DNA of 40,039 bases from Nevskia sp. (GTDB taxonomy: Bacteria; Pseudomonadota; Gammaproteobacteria; Nevskiales; Nevskiaceae), in contig JARLJS010000110.1 of NCBI GenBank assembly GCA_031291075.1, positions 1 through 40,039 on the forward strand, written 5' to 3'. Shown here in pieces: positions 27,428 to 34,400 of this stretch (positions within the stretch are counted from its first letter, which is position 1; each line of letters begins with the position of its first letter). Below the pieces are notes generated by a model. The model searched no databases, had not been told where the DNA came from, and saw nothing but the letters and a program-made list of their open reading frames with translations. Made by a program: the position numbers and the translations under genes.

Positions 27428-27707
27428 AGCATCGACCGCGGCTGTGTGTCGGTTCGCTTCGTATACGGATTTTGCACGATTGTGCGTTGTGTGCAGGTTC
27501 CGCCTGCTTTCGCGGTATTGCCGTGAGCTTGGCCCGCAGTCAAATAGTTACATGAAATCAAACCCTTGTGCCAGACACGTGCAAAAGGTGGCGCCGGGCA
27601 CGGAGGTTGCGCTGCTGGTTGTGGACGGCGAGTGCCGGCCGGTGCCCGGTAACCCCTTGGGGAGGCGGGGCGCATTATAATTCTTCATGGAGAGGAGGAG
27701 AGAACAC
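27428..27707 (+). promoter_or_regulatory. Leader region of the small protein gene, with -10 and possible sigma-54 sites
   Basis: This region of 280 bp has no gene. It contains a perfect TATAAT (27676-27681) 27 bp before the small-protein start, without a good -35. About 70 bp further upstream GGCAC (27597-27601) and TTGC (27607-27610) stand with GG and GC ten bases apart, the spacing of sigma-54 promoters. The flanking consensus bases are not all matched. Confidence 0.35.
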
Positions 27708-27896
27708 ATGGCAATCAATCCCGCGGGAATGGGCGGCATCATGCCCCCGGTGCAGCTTCCCCCGGTTGCTTCGGCACCGGCCGGAAACGACAGTGACGGC
27801 GACCAGGACGGCAGCCCGCCGGTCACGGCCGCGCGAGGCGCCTCGCTCAATTTCGCCGGGCAGACGGTCGGCGCCAACGTCGACGTCTCGGCGTGA
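27708..27896 (+). CDS. Small Pro/Gly/Asp-rich hypothetical protein, 62 residues
   Basis: The protein starts MAINPAGMGGIMPPVQLPPV, has an acidic middle (GNDSDGDQDGS) and ends GQTVGANVDVSA. No membrane segment or signal peptide is evident, and composition predicts disorder. A very good ribosome site (GGAGGAGAG) precedes the ATG. I recall no named family, though short Ser/Pro/Asp-rich proteins of this design occur in related genera. It lies 92 bp before the GT9 gene in the same direction. Confidence 0.65.
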   Translation: MAINPAGMGGIMPPVQLPPVASAPAGNDSDGDQDGSPPVTAARGASLNFAGQTVGANVDVSA

Positions 27897-27988
27897 AGGG
27901 GCTGGCGGCCGCGATGGCTGCTGGCGGCCGCCGCCCTGAGACCGCCCAGGCGGGGCACCTTCGATAGGGCGCAATACTCCGCAAAGCC

Positions 27989-29113
27989 ATGTCACTGTCG
28001 AATCTACGTTCGCCGTCCGCCGCCCCGCGGCATATCGTCGTCGCCAATCCGCATCATCTTGGCGACGCGCTGATGATGTTCCCACTCGCCGGCGCGCTGC
28101 GCCGGCGGTGGCCGCAGGCGGCGATCAGCTTTGCCGGCCTGCCGTACGTGGAGCCGCTGGTCCGCGCCTGCGAGTTCTTCGACGACTTCATCGACAGCCG
28201 CGACATCGTCGCCGACCCGTCGTTGCTGAAGCGCCGGCAGGTCGACGTGTTCCTCAACCCCTTTCCCGACGACGAGCTGGCGTACGCGGCGTGGGCGGCG
28301 GGCACGCCGGTCCGCATCGGCAATCTGTTGCGCCGCAGCGCGCGTTACTGCAACCGCTTTGTCGCTTACAACAGCACACTCAAGGGGCACGTGCTGGACT
28401 TTTACGGCCGGCATCTGCGGCCACTCGGAATCGATGGTGTCGACACCCGTGCCGAGCCGCGCGAGCTGCACGGCCTGACCCGGGTGCAGCGGCTGGGGCC
28501 GCGCTGGGCGCCGCTGCTGGGGCCGGACCGGATCAATCTGATCGTCCATCCCAAGACTGGCGGGCAGGCGCGCGAATGGCCGCTGGCTTCCTGGCTCAGC
28601 CTGGTCCGGGCGCTGGCGGACCATGGCACCTTCCGCTTGTTCGTCACCGGCACTGCGGCGGAACGCGAACTGGTGCATGCCGAATGCCCGGATCTGCTTT
28701 CGGGCCGCCATGTCCATGACATGATGGGGCGGCTCGAGCTTGACGAGTTCCTGGCCCTGGTCAACGCGGCCGACGGCCTGCTGGGTTGCAGCACGGGCCC
28801 GTTGCACATCGCCGCCGCGCTGGATCGTCATGCGCTGGGCATCTACCCGGCCGGGCGCGGCATCGACCCGGTGTGCTGGGCGCCAGTTGGCCGCCGCGTC
28901 CATATCCTCCGCGCCGACGGCAACTGCCATCCGGGCCGCGGTGCCTGCCCGCGCGCGAAAGGTCCGCCTTGTTCATGCACCTCGGCGCTCACGCCGGACC
29001 GCGTACTGTGGGAACTGGTGGTGCCGGCGCTGTGTGCGCAACCACGCGCCGTATTCCGCCGCCACCTGGGCGACGAGCCCGCACCCCTGGCGCCCGCACT
29101 CGCCCGCAGCTGA
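27989..29113 (+). CDS. Glycosyltransferase family 9 (heptosyltransferase-like)
   Basis: The 374-residue protein has the GT9 fold of LPS core heptosyltransferases: N-terminal IVVANPHHLGDALMMFPLAGAL, the middle INLIVHPKTGGQAREWPLASW, and the sugar-binding MMGRLELDEFLALVNAADGLLGCSTGPLHIAAAL. A cysteine-rich segment near the C-terminus (CHPGRGACPRAKGPPCSC) is unusual. It lacks a membrane segment and should work at the cytoplasmic face of the inner membrane. The donor and acceptor are unknown; being outside an LPS cluster it may serve another glycan. Confidence 0.88.
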   Translation: MSLSNLRSPSAAPRHIVVANPHHLGDALMMFPLAGALRRRWPQAAISFAGLPYVEPLVRACEFFDDFIDSRDIVADPSLLKRRQVDVFLNPFPDDELAYAAWAAGTPVRIGNLLRRSARYCNRFVAYNSTLKGHVLDFYGRHLRPLGIDGVDTRAEPRELHGLTRVQRLGPRWAPLLGPDRINLIVHPKTGGQAREWPLASWLSLVRALADHGTFRLFVTGTAAERELVHAECPDLLSGRHVHDMMGRLELDEFLALVNAADGLLGCSTGPLHIAAALDRHALGIYPAGRGIDPVCWAPVGRRVHILRADGNCHPGRGACPRAKGPPCSCTSALTPDRVLWELVVPALCAQPRAVFRRHLGDEPAPLAPALARS

Positions 29114-29126
29114 AGCGCGGCATCCC

Positions 29127-30086
29127 ATGCAAGCGCTCGCCGAAAGCCATCGCCCGGGGCAGCGGACCGTGCCGTGTGCGGATGCTCCATCCGACCTGTG
29201 GTCCGACTGGCTCCTGCACCGCCGCCACGGCGGCGATCCGGCATACGGCGAGGCGGTCCGTCGGGCGGTGGAGCGCTATGCGGACCGGGTTCTGGACGGG
29301 GCCCGCCTGCGGCCGGACATGGTCCTGGCCGACGTCGGAGCCGGCGAGGGGCTGATCGCCTTCCGCGCCATCGACCGCCTGGGGCCGTCGCTCCGCGTCA
29401 TCCTTACCGACGTGTCGCAGCCCATGCTGCGTCATGCGGAGGACACGGCGTCGCGCCTGTCGGTGCGGTCCCAGTGCAGGTTCCTCCGCTGCGGCGCCGA
29501 GCGGCTCGAAGGCATCGAGGACGCCTCGGTCGACGTCGTCGCGACCCGTTCCGTGCTCGCCTACGTCGCCGACAAGCAAGCCGCCCTCGCCGAATTCCGC
29601 CGCGTGCTGTAGCCGGGCGGCCGCATCTCCATCGCCGAGCCGATCCTGCAGGACGAGGCATTCGCCGCGCGCGCCTTGAAAGCCGTCATCGACGCCAGGC
29701 CGGCGCAGGTCCGCGATCGCTTCATGCCGCTGCTGCAGCGCTGGAAGGCCGCCCAGTTTCCGGATACCGAGCAGGGCATTGCGCGCAGCCCGATCGCCAA
29801 CTACTCGGAGCGCGACCTGGTCCGCTTCGCCCTGGAAGCCGGGTATGCGGACATTCACCTGGAACTGCACATCGACGTGCAGCCGACCGCCATCAAGTCG
29901 TGGGAGGTGTTCGTCGATCATTCGCCGCATCCCTGGGCTCCGCCGCTCAGGGCCATCCTGGCGGAACGGTTCACCGCGGACGAGCGGGCATTGTTCGAGC
30001 GGGTCGTGCGCCCGACGGTCGAAAGCGGCGGAGGTCTCGCGACCGATCGCATGGCCTATCTGACGGCGACCAAGTCGGCTGCGTGA
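29127..30086 (+). pseudogene. Class I SAM methyltransferase interrupted by in-frame TAG
   Basis: The reading frame encodes a class I S-adenosylmethionine methyltransferase: VLADVGAGEGLIAF (motif I), VILTDVSQPML (motif II) and an ASVDVVATRSVLAYV segment. After EFRRVL a TAG stop stands at 29610-29612 exactly where relatives have Lys/Arg in VLKPGG. The same frame then continues without shift through PGGRISIAEP to a normal TGA at 30084-30086, another 157 codons. A single base change (for example AAG to TAG) explains this. The truncated product would lack half of the protein, so it is probably non-functional, unless a suppressor reads the stop or the base call is wrong. Confidence 0.85.
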
Positions 30087-30096
30087 ACCGCCGCGT

Positions 30097-30729
30097 TCAG
30101 AATTTCCGGGAGAATCCTGCGAACGCTCCGCCCGGCAGCAGGTAGAACACGAAGGGGCTGTTGCGCTGGTATTCGTAGGCGCCCACGCCGAAGCCGAGCA
30201 GGGCGCCGGCGAGCACGTCCGTCTGCCAGTGCTCCTGCGCCTTGACGCGGGCCACCATTTCGTAGGCCGGCAGCAGGGCCAGGCTTGCCACCCACGGATC
30301 GTCCTTGACGTACTGCAGAATGAACGGCGTCACCGCGGCCGTGGTCGCAGTGACGTGCAGGCTCGGAAAGCTGCCCTTGGCGCCGGAAAACCAGTGCCCC
30401 GGATCGGTCGTGTCGGAAGGCGATCTGCGTCCCGTGATGTACTGCAGCGCCTCGGCGGAAACGCCGCCGATGGCAATGCTCTCGCCGCTTTCCCAGCAGG
30501 TGCGGCCGAGCGGGTCCTGCGTCCCCTCCCATAAGGCGCAGCCGGCGCTGGCGAGCGCCAAAGCCACCGGCACAGCGTCCTGGGCGGCGTAGATGCCCCC
30601 GGTGTTGCGGCTCAGGCGATGGTCGATGAAGTTTCCGTCGGCGGAAGCCGGACCAGCGGTCAGCGCGGCGGTTGCAGCGCAGAGAAGCGAGAGGCGCCGC
30701 GCGGCGTTTGGGAAAGCTGTTTGCAACAC
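30097..30729 (-). CDS. PAP2-family phosphatase, exported
   Basis: The 210-residue protein has a signal peptide (ATAALTAGPASA) and the PAP2 acid phosphatase core: YITGRRSPSD (motif 1), KGSFPSLHVTAT (motif 2) and RVKAQEHWQTDVLAGALLG (motif 3, with the catalytic His). It likely dephosphorylates lipid or sugar phosphates in the periplasm or membrane. The start is GTG at 30729 with a strong AAAGGAG site six bases upstream. It is 46 bp downstream of apbE and may be the last gene of the thioredoxin-DUF4266-DUF3570-apbE operon. Confidence 0.88.
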   Translation of the reverse strand: MLQTAFPNAARRLSLLCAATAALTAGPASADGNFIDHRLSRNTGGIYAAQDAVPVALALASAGCALWEGTQDPLGRTCWESGESIAIGGVSAEALQYITGRRSPSDTTDPGHWFSGAKGSFPSLHVTATTAAVTPFILQYVKDDPWVASLALLPAYEMVARVKAQEHWQTDVLAGALLGFGVGAYEYQRNSPFVFYLLPGGAFAGFSRKF

Positions 30730-30775
30730 CGAAATCTCCTTTTTGGGTGAACGTGAATGACGGTCATGCCGCAGG

Positions 30776-31663
30776 TCATGTTACGACGTGGAAATCCACC
30801 TGCTGCGAACGTAGCCAGTCGCCTGCGTCGGCGCCGTACAGGATTGCGATGGTGGTCAGAGCGCCGGCCTCGCTGCAGCTCGCGCCGGCCACAGTCACGC
30901 TGCGCGGGGCCTGCGGCGGCGGCCAGCCGGTCCTGGGATCGATCACGTGGCCGTAGCGGCGGCCGCCGAGCGTGATGTAGCGGTGGTGGTCGCCGCTGGT
31001 GGCGACCGCGCCGCGCGTCAGCCGAATCAGCGGGGTGGCGGTCCGGTCCACGCCGCTGTCGATGCCGATCCTCCAGCAGCTGCCGTCGCTGCGCGCCCTG
31101 TTGGCGGCAAGATCGCCGCCCAGGTTCACCAGCGCGGGCCTGGACGTTGCCTGCGACAACAAGGCCAGCGCGCGGTCGACCGCGTACTCCTTGCCGACGC
31201 CGCCGAAGTCCAGTTCCATCCCCGGCAGCATGCGCAGCGCCGGCGCCTGCCAGACGACGCGGTGCCAGCCGATGTGGGGGAGAAGCGCCTCCACCGCCGC
31301 GGGGTCCGGGACAGTTGCGCCTTCCCTGAACGACCACACGCGCCGCAGGAGTCCGGCAGTCAGGTCAAAGCGTCCTTCGCTGCCGGCGTGCAGCTGGGCC
31401 GCGAACTCGATCAGTCCCGCGGTCTCCTCGTCGACCTCGATCGTCTGTCCGGCGGCGCTGTTGATGGCATCGACGATGTTGCCCGCCTGGTAGCGGCTCC
31501 ATTTCGCCTGGATGCGCCAGCATTCGCGCGCGGCGAGCAGCCCCAGTTCGGCCAACTCGTTCTCGTCCGCCCCGTCCACCAGGACCTCGCACGGCGACGC
31601 CATGGCCTGGAAACGGGCGGCGAGGCCGCCGTCGGCCAGGTGTTCGACGCGCACCGTCTGCAT
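30776..31663 (-). CDS. apbE: FAD:protein FMN transferase ApbE
   Basis: The 295-residue enzyme transfers FMN from FAD to a Thr/Ser of target proteins. Family motifs are visible: FQAMASPCEVLV at the start, QAKWSRYQAGNIVDAINSAAG, the flavin/metal site LDFGGVGKEYAVDRAL, and GHVIDPRTGWPP. Unlike most ApbE proteins it has no signal peptide or lipobox; the reading frame opens directly into the domain, and the start lies only 3 bp after the DUF3570 stop. The likely substrate is the DUF3570 protein encoded just before it, which carries a matching acceptor motif. Confidence 0.93.
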   Translation of the reverse strand: MQTVRVEHLADGGLAARFQAMASPCEVLVDGADENELAELGLLAARECWRIQAKWSRYQAGNIVDAINSAAGQTIEVDEETAGLIEFAAQLHAGSEGRFDLTAGLLRRVWSFREGATVPDPAAVEALLPHIGWHRVVWQAPALRMLPGMELDFGGVGKEYAVDRALALLSQATSRPALVNLGGDLAANRARSDGSCWRIGIDSGVDRTATPLIRLTRGAVATSGDHHRYITLGGRRYGHVIDPRTGWPPPQAPRSVTVAGASCSEAGALTTIAILYGADAGDWLRSQQVDFHVVT

Positions 31664-31666
31664 GGT

Positions 31667-32986
31667 TCAGCGGAAACCGAGGCTGAAGATCAGCCAGCCG
31701 GCGCTCAGCGACGGGGCCACGTCGTACCGGGCAAGTGCGTTGCCCGCGACCGGCGGCAGCCCCTCGACCTTGCCGAGCTGCCGGTAGTATTCCGCGCGCA
31801 CGCTCCAGTCGTGACCGGCCCAATGCCGGTCGCCGTACTCCAGCCCGCCGGTATACGCGGTGAAGGCGCCGAGGCGCTGGTCCGCGCTGGCGAAGCGCGT
31901 GCCGGCCACCTGGCCCTGGTCGAGGGCGGCGTGGAAGAAGTCTGCCGCGCTCTGGCGATAGCCGCGCAGGTGCGGTTCGAGGTAGCCACGTTCGCCGGCG
32001 ATGTAGGCGCGGTAACTCAACTCCACCGTGTGGGAGCGGATGCCCCAGGTGTCGATCATGTAGCGATAGGATGCGTCGAACACGTCCGTGCCCATCGCGC
32101 GTGCCTTGTAGTGGGTATACAGCGAATTCTTCAAGCGGCTGCCCGGGCGTGACTCGTAGACGTAGTACAGCGGCGCGGCAGTGGCGTCGACCACCGAGAG
32201 GATCTTGTAGGGGTCGTTCAGGTATCCGTTCGAATGGCTCAGCGAGTAGTTCACCTGGACCAGGGACCGCGGCGACACCAGCTGGGTCACGCCGACCACC
32301 ATGTCCTGCACCAGCTTGAGCTTGCTGCTGGGGCCGTTGGCGATCGAGCCGACCATCTGCGACAACGGCGTGTTGACCCCGCCGACCGGGCTGATGAAGT
32401 CGCTCGAGAAGTTCAGTCCGGCGCCGAGCGTGGTGTTGCCCTGGTTGAAGTCGCGCGACCAGTGCCCACCGACGCCGATCGACGTGTAGTCATCCTCGAC
32501 GGACAGGGCCGTGGACAGATCCATATGCTGCTTCGCGGCAGGGGCGAAGCTGTAGTCGATCTCCAGAGCCCCGCGCAGATTTTCGAAATTCGGGTCCTTC
32601 GGCAGCTCGTACGCCGCTGTCGTATAGGTGCTATTGACGCCGGACGAGGATGACGAGCCGGAGGAGCCGGACGTACTGTGCGGCTGGAAGAACGTCTGGG
32701 GCTTGGAATAAGGGGCGGCGCCGTTGGGCGTCGCACCGCTCAGGGCGTCGACCGTGACGGTGGCCGCGAGCGTGCGGCTTTCGTCCAGGTGCAGGCTGGC
32801 ATTCACCTTGGGCTCGAACACCTTCACCCGTCCCGCCCCTTCGGCGTACAGCAAGGTAGAGGTATCGAAGGTCCAGTCGCTGCCGTCGTCCGCGTGGGCC
32901 GTCGCCGCCGAGCTGGCGCCGAGCAGCGACAGCGCCGCTGCCGCGAACCTGTTGCGGCGTTGTGGTCCGTTTAGTTGCATCCGCAT
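31667..32986 (-). CDS. DUF3570 protein with a flavinylation motif
   Basis: The 439-residue exported protein has a signal peptide (cleaved near TAHADD) and a repetitive beta-strand pattern to the C-terminus, suggesting an outer membrane barrel. A Ser/Gly linker (residues ~106-115) interrupts the first part. Residues 80-86 read D-A-L-S-G-A-T, which fits the motif at which ApbE attaches FMN to Thr. The DUF3570 family is otherwise of unknown function. The start overlaps the DUF4266 gene; ATG at 32986 and at 32980 are both possible after GGAGG, the second having the better spacing. Confidence 0.88.
   Translation of the reverse strand: MRMQLNGPQRRNRFAAAALSLLGASSAATAHADDGSDWTFDTSTLLYAEGAGRVKVFEPKVNASLHLDESRTLAATVTVDALSGATPNGAAPYSKPQTFFQPHSTSGSSGSSSSSGVNSTYTTAAYELPKDPNFENLRGALEIDYSFAPAAKQHMDLSTALSVEDDYTSIGVGGHWSRDFNQGNTTLGAGLNFSSDFISPVGGVNTPLSQMVGSIANGPSSKLKLVQDMVVGVTQLVSPRSLVQVNYSLSHSNGYLNDPYKILSVVDATAAPLYYVYESRPGSRLKNSLYTHYKARAMGTDVFDASYRYMIDTWGIRSHTVELSYRAYIAGERGYLEPHLRGYRQSAADFFHAALDQGQVAGTRFASADQRLGAFTAYTGGLEYGDRHWAGHDWSVRAEYYRQLGKVEGLPPVAGNALARYDVAPSLSAGWLIFSLGFR
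32729..32749 (-). other. Codons for the D-A-L-S-G-A-T flavinylation motif
   Basis: These seven codons of the DUF3570 gene encode a sequence matching the D-x-x-S/T-G-A-T pattern recognised by ApbE in Nqr/Rnf subunits and FMN-binding proteins; the final Thr (residue 86) would carry FMN. It lies within an extracytoplasmic strand region. Confidence 0.6.
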
Positions 32987-33183
32987 CCGCCTCCGCCGAA
33001 GCCGCGGCCGCCGCTGCTGGCCTCCTTGCTGAAATAGATGTGGTCTTCCAGGCCTGCCTGCAGCGGGTTGGATGCCGGCTGCATGTCGGGCCGGGCCAGG
33101 ATGTCGTGCTGCCAGGGCTTCACCGCCACGCAGCCGGGAAGCACCGACAGCGCCGCGAGTACAGCGATCGAACGAAAGTTCAT
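32971..33183 (-). CDS. DUF4266 lipoprotein with Gly/Cys-rich tail
   Basis: This 70-residue lipoprotein has a short signal peptide with lipobox VLPGC (Cys18), then the DUF4266 core VKPWQHDILARPDMQPASNPLQAGLEDHIYFSKEASSGG. It ends in a glycine/cysteine tail (GFGGGGCGCN). Its start overlaps the thioredoxin gene stop (ATGA), and its end overlaps the DUF3570 start. As I know these families, DUF4266 and DUF3570 genes commonly travel together with apbE; the role is unknown. The two tail cysteines could bind a metal or be substrates of the thioredoxin. Confidence 0.9.
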   Translation of the reverse strand: MNFRSIAVLAALSVLPGCVAVKPWQHDILARPDMQPASNPLQAGLEDHIYFSKEASSGGRGFGGGGCGCN

Positions 33184-33695
33184 GGGATCAGGGCGCGAGC
33201 TGTGGGGGGTGTCGGAGAATCGACGATGTTGCGGATCACGGCTTCGTAGTCGGTGGCCTTGCTGCCAAAGAAGCCGCTGTGCTGGTGGATGACGCGGCCG
33301 TCCGCGCTGAGGATCACCGTGCTCGGCATGCCGTCGATGTGGTATTGCTCGGCGATGCTTCCGGCGGGGTCGTAGACCACCGCAAAGTCGGCCGGATGGC
33401 GGGTGAGGAACGCCTTCGCCGCCGTGGTGTCGGCGTCAACGTTCACCGCGACGATGGCCATGCGGTTGCCGTACCGCGTCTGCATCGCGTTCAGCCACGG
33501 AAACGATTCGGCGCAGGGTCCGCACCATGAGGCCCAGAAGTCCACGTAGACGACCTTGCCGGCGTAGGCCTGCAGCGGACCGGCCAGCGAAACATTGGCG
33601 GCGTGGGCGGATGCCGCCCCCAGGGCGAGAATGATGGAGAGCGCGGAGCCGATCCACGGCGGCGCGGTCCAGCGTTGCGGCAAGCGGTGGTTCAT
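33180..33695 (-). CDS. TlpA-like periplasmic thioredoxin
   Basis: The 171-residue protein has an N-terminal membrane/signal segment (IGSALSIILALGAASAHA) and a TlpA/ResA-type thioredoxin domain with active site C58-G-P-C61 (WASWCGPC), an AIVAVNVDAD strand and the cis-proline loop GMPSTVILS. It should reduce disulfides in the periplasm. A longer reading extends upstream to 34298 but is low-complexity and unlike protein, so the ATG at 33695 is used. No Shine-Dalgarno sequence is seen; a foldable leader lies just upstream. First gene of the DUF4266-DUF3570-apbE operon. Confidence 0.9.
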   Translation of the reverse strand: MNHRLPQRWTAPPWIGSALSIILALGAASAHAANVSLAGPLQAYAGKVVYVDFWASWCGPCAESFPWLNAMQTRYGNRMAIVAVNVDADTTAAKAFLTRHPADFAVVYDPAGSIAEQYHIDGMPSTVILSADGRVIHQHSGFFGSKATDYEAVIRNIVDSPTPPTARALIP

Positions 33696-33719
33696 GGGTT
33701 GCGATCGACGCCTGGCAGG

Positions 33720-33770
33720 CGGCCAGCCTTTCGCCGCGGATGCGAAAGTCGCGACCGCGACGGCTGGCCG
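33720..33770 (-). ncRNA. Candidate three-way-junction leader RNA
   Basis: The sequence can fold with every helix perfectly paired. P1 pairs 33720-33728 with 33762-33770 (9 bp), P2 pairs 33729-33734 with 33742-33747 (6 bp, 7-base loop), and P3 pairs 33748-33752 with 33757-33761 (5 bp, 4-base loop). No base is left unpaired at the junction. It ends 25 bp before the thioredoxin start codon, in its 5' leader. Because there are no G-U pairs the strand is inferred from context. Its identity as a riboswitch or attenuator is not established. Confidence 0.4.
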
Positions 33771-34021
33771 ACCGATGGGTGACCGGGGAGACCCCGGGGT
33801 ATATCCGAGCCTTAGAGCAACAGCCGTGCCGCGGCGTCTCCGAGGCTGCGGCCGGCACGGATCATCCTGGATTGATTGGGAAAAGAGTTGATCCTGCCCG
33901 CCGTGGCGCAGTCGGTGCGACGGACCGGCTCGGCGCAACAAGCGGACAGTCGGCAAGAACCGTATACGCGATCTGCCGGCCATAGGATCCATCCCGTCGC
34001 GCATGGTGGTAGCGCATGGTG

Positions 34022-34069
34022 TCGGATCAAACTGGTATCGGAGTAAGCCGGTGTCGGAGCAAGCGTTGG
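34022..34069 (+). repeat. Three degenerate 16-bp tandem units
   Basis: The units start at 34022, 34038 and 34054 and share TCGGA followed by a CAA/TAA-type centre and a G-rich end. A separate 10-base direct repeat, GCGCATGGTG, occurs at 33999 and 34012 just before. No coding sequence overlaps them. Confidence 0.4.
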
Positions 34070-34343
34070 GCGGCGGTGCCCGCCGAAGGGGGCACAGGGC
34101 CATCGATGCGGTGCAGGGAAGCGGAGACGGCGGGATGCAGTGGCGGCGAAGCTGCGAGCGGGCGTCCTCCATCGGAATCCGGACGTGCCCGGCAGTCGAG
34201 CCCCCGGCTGGGCGACTCGTAAGGCCTTCGCGCGCGGCGGCTGCGTGTATCCCCGCCGACTCCAGCCAGCGCGGGTGCCGACCTGGACCCCCATGCACAC
34301 CGCACCAGCTAGGCTCAAACTACTCCTGCGGCCGTGTAAGGTA

Positions 34344-34357
34344 TTTGACGCAGGTCA
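34344..34357 (+). promoter_or_regulatory. FNR/Dnr-type box before the VOC gene
   Basis: TTGAC at 34344-34348 and GTCAA at 34353-34357 form a perfect dyad with a 4-bp spacer (GCAG). This is the arrangement bound by FNR/Anr/Dnr regulators (TTGAT-N4-ATCAA and variants). It is centred 50 bp before the start codon of the VOC protein. Confidence 0.6.
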
Positions 34358-34400
34358 ATGCGTTCGCGGCATTCGTTGCGGCGCAACCGGGGAGTGATGA

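Larger units (their letters stand above)
33696..34400. other. Large intergenic region between divergent operons
   Basis: These 705 bp separate the leftward thioredoxin operon from the rightward VOC gene, and I see no supported gene in them. Besides the junction at 33720-33770 it has a hairpin CCGGGG-AGA-CCCCGG (33783-33797), an 8-bp stem CCGTGCCG/CGGCACGG (33824-33860) and a degenerate 16-bp repeat (34022-34069). An FNR-type box lies at 34344-34357. Long readings here have random-looking composition. Confidence 0.55.

Noticed and set aside
33696-34298. N-terminal extension of the thioredoxin reading to 34298
   Set aside because: The added 201 residues look random and place a normal signal segment in the middle of the protein; the ATG at 33695 fits the family.
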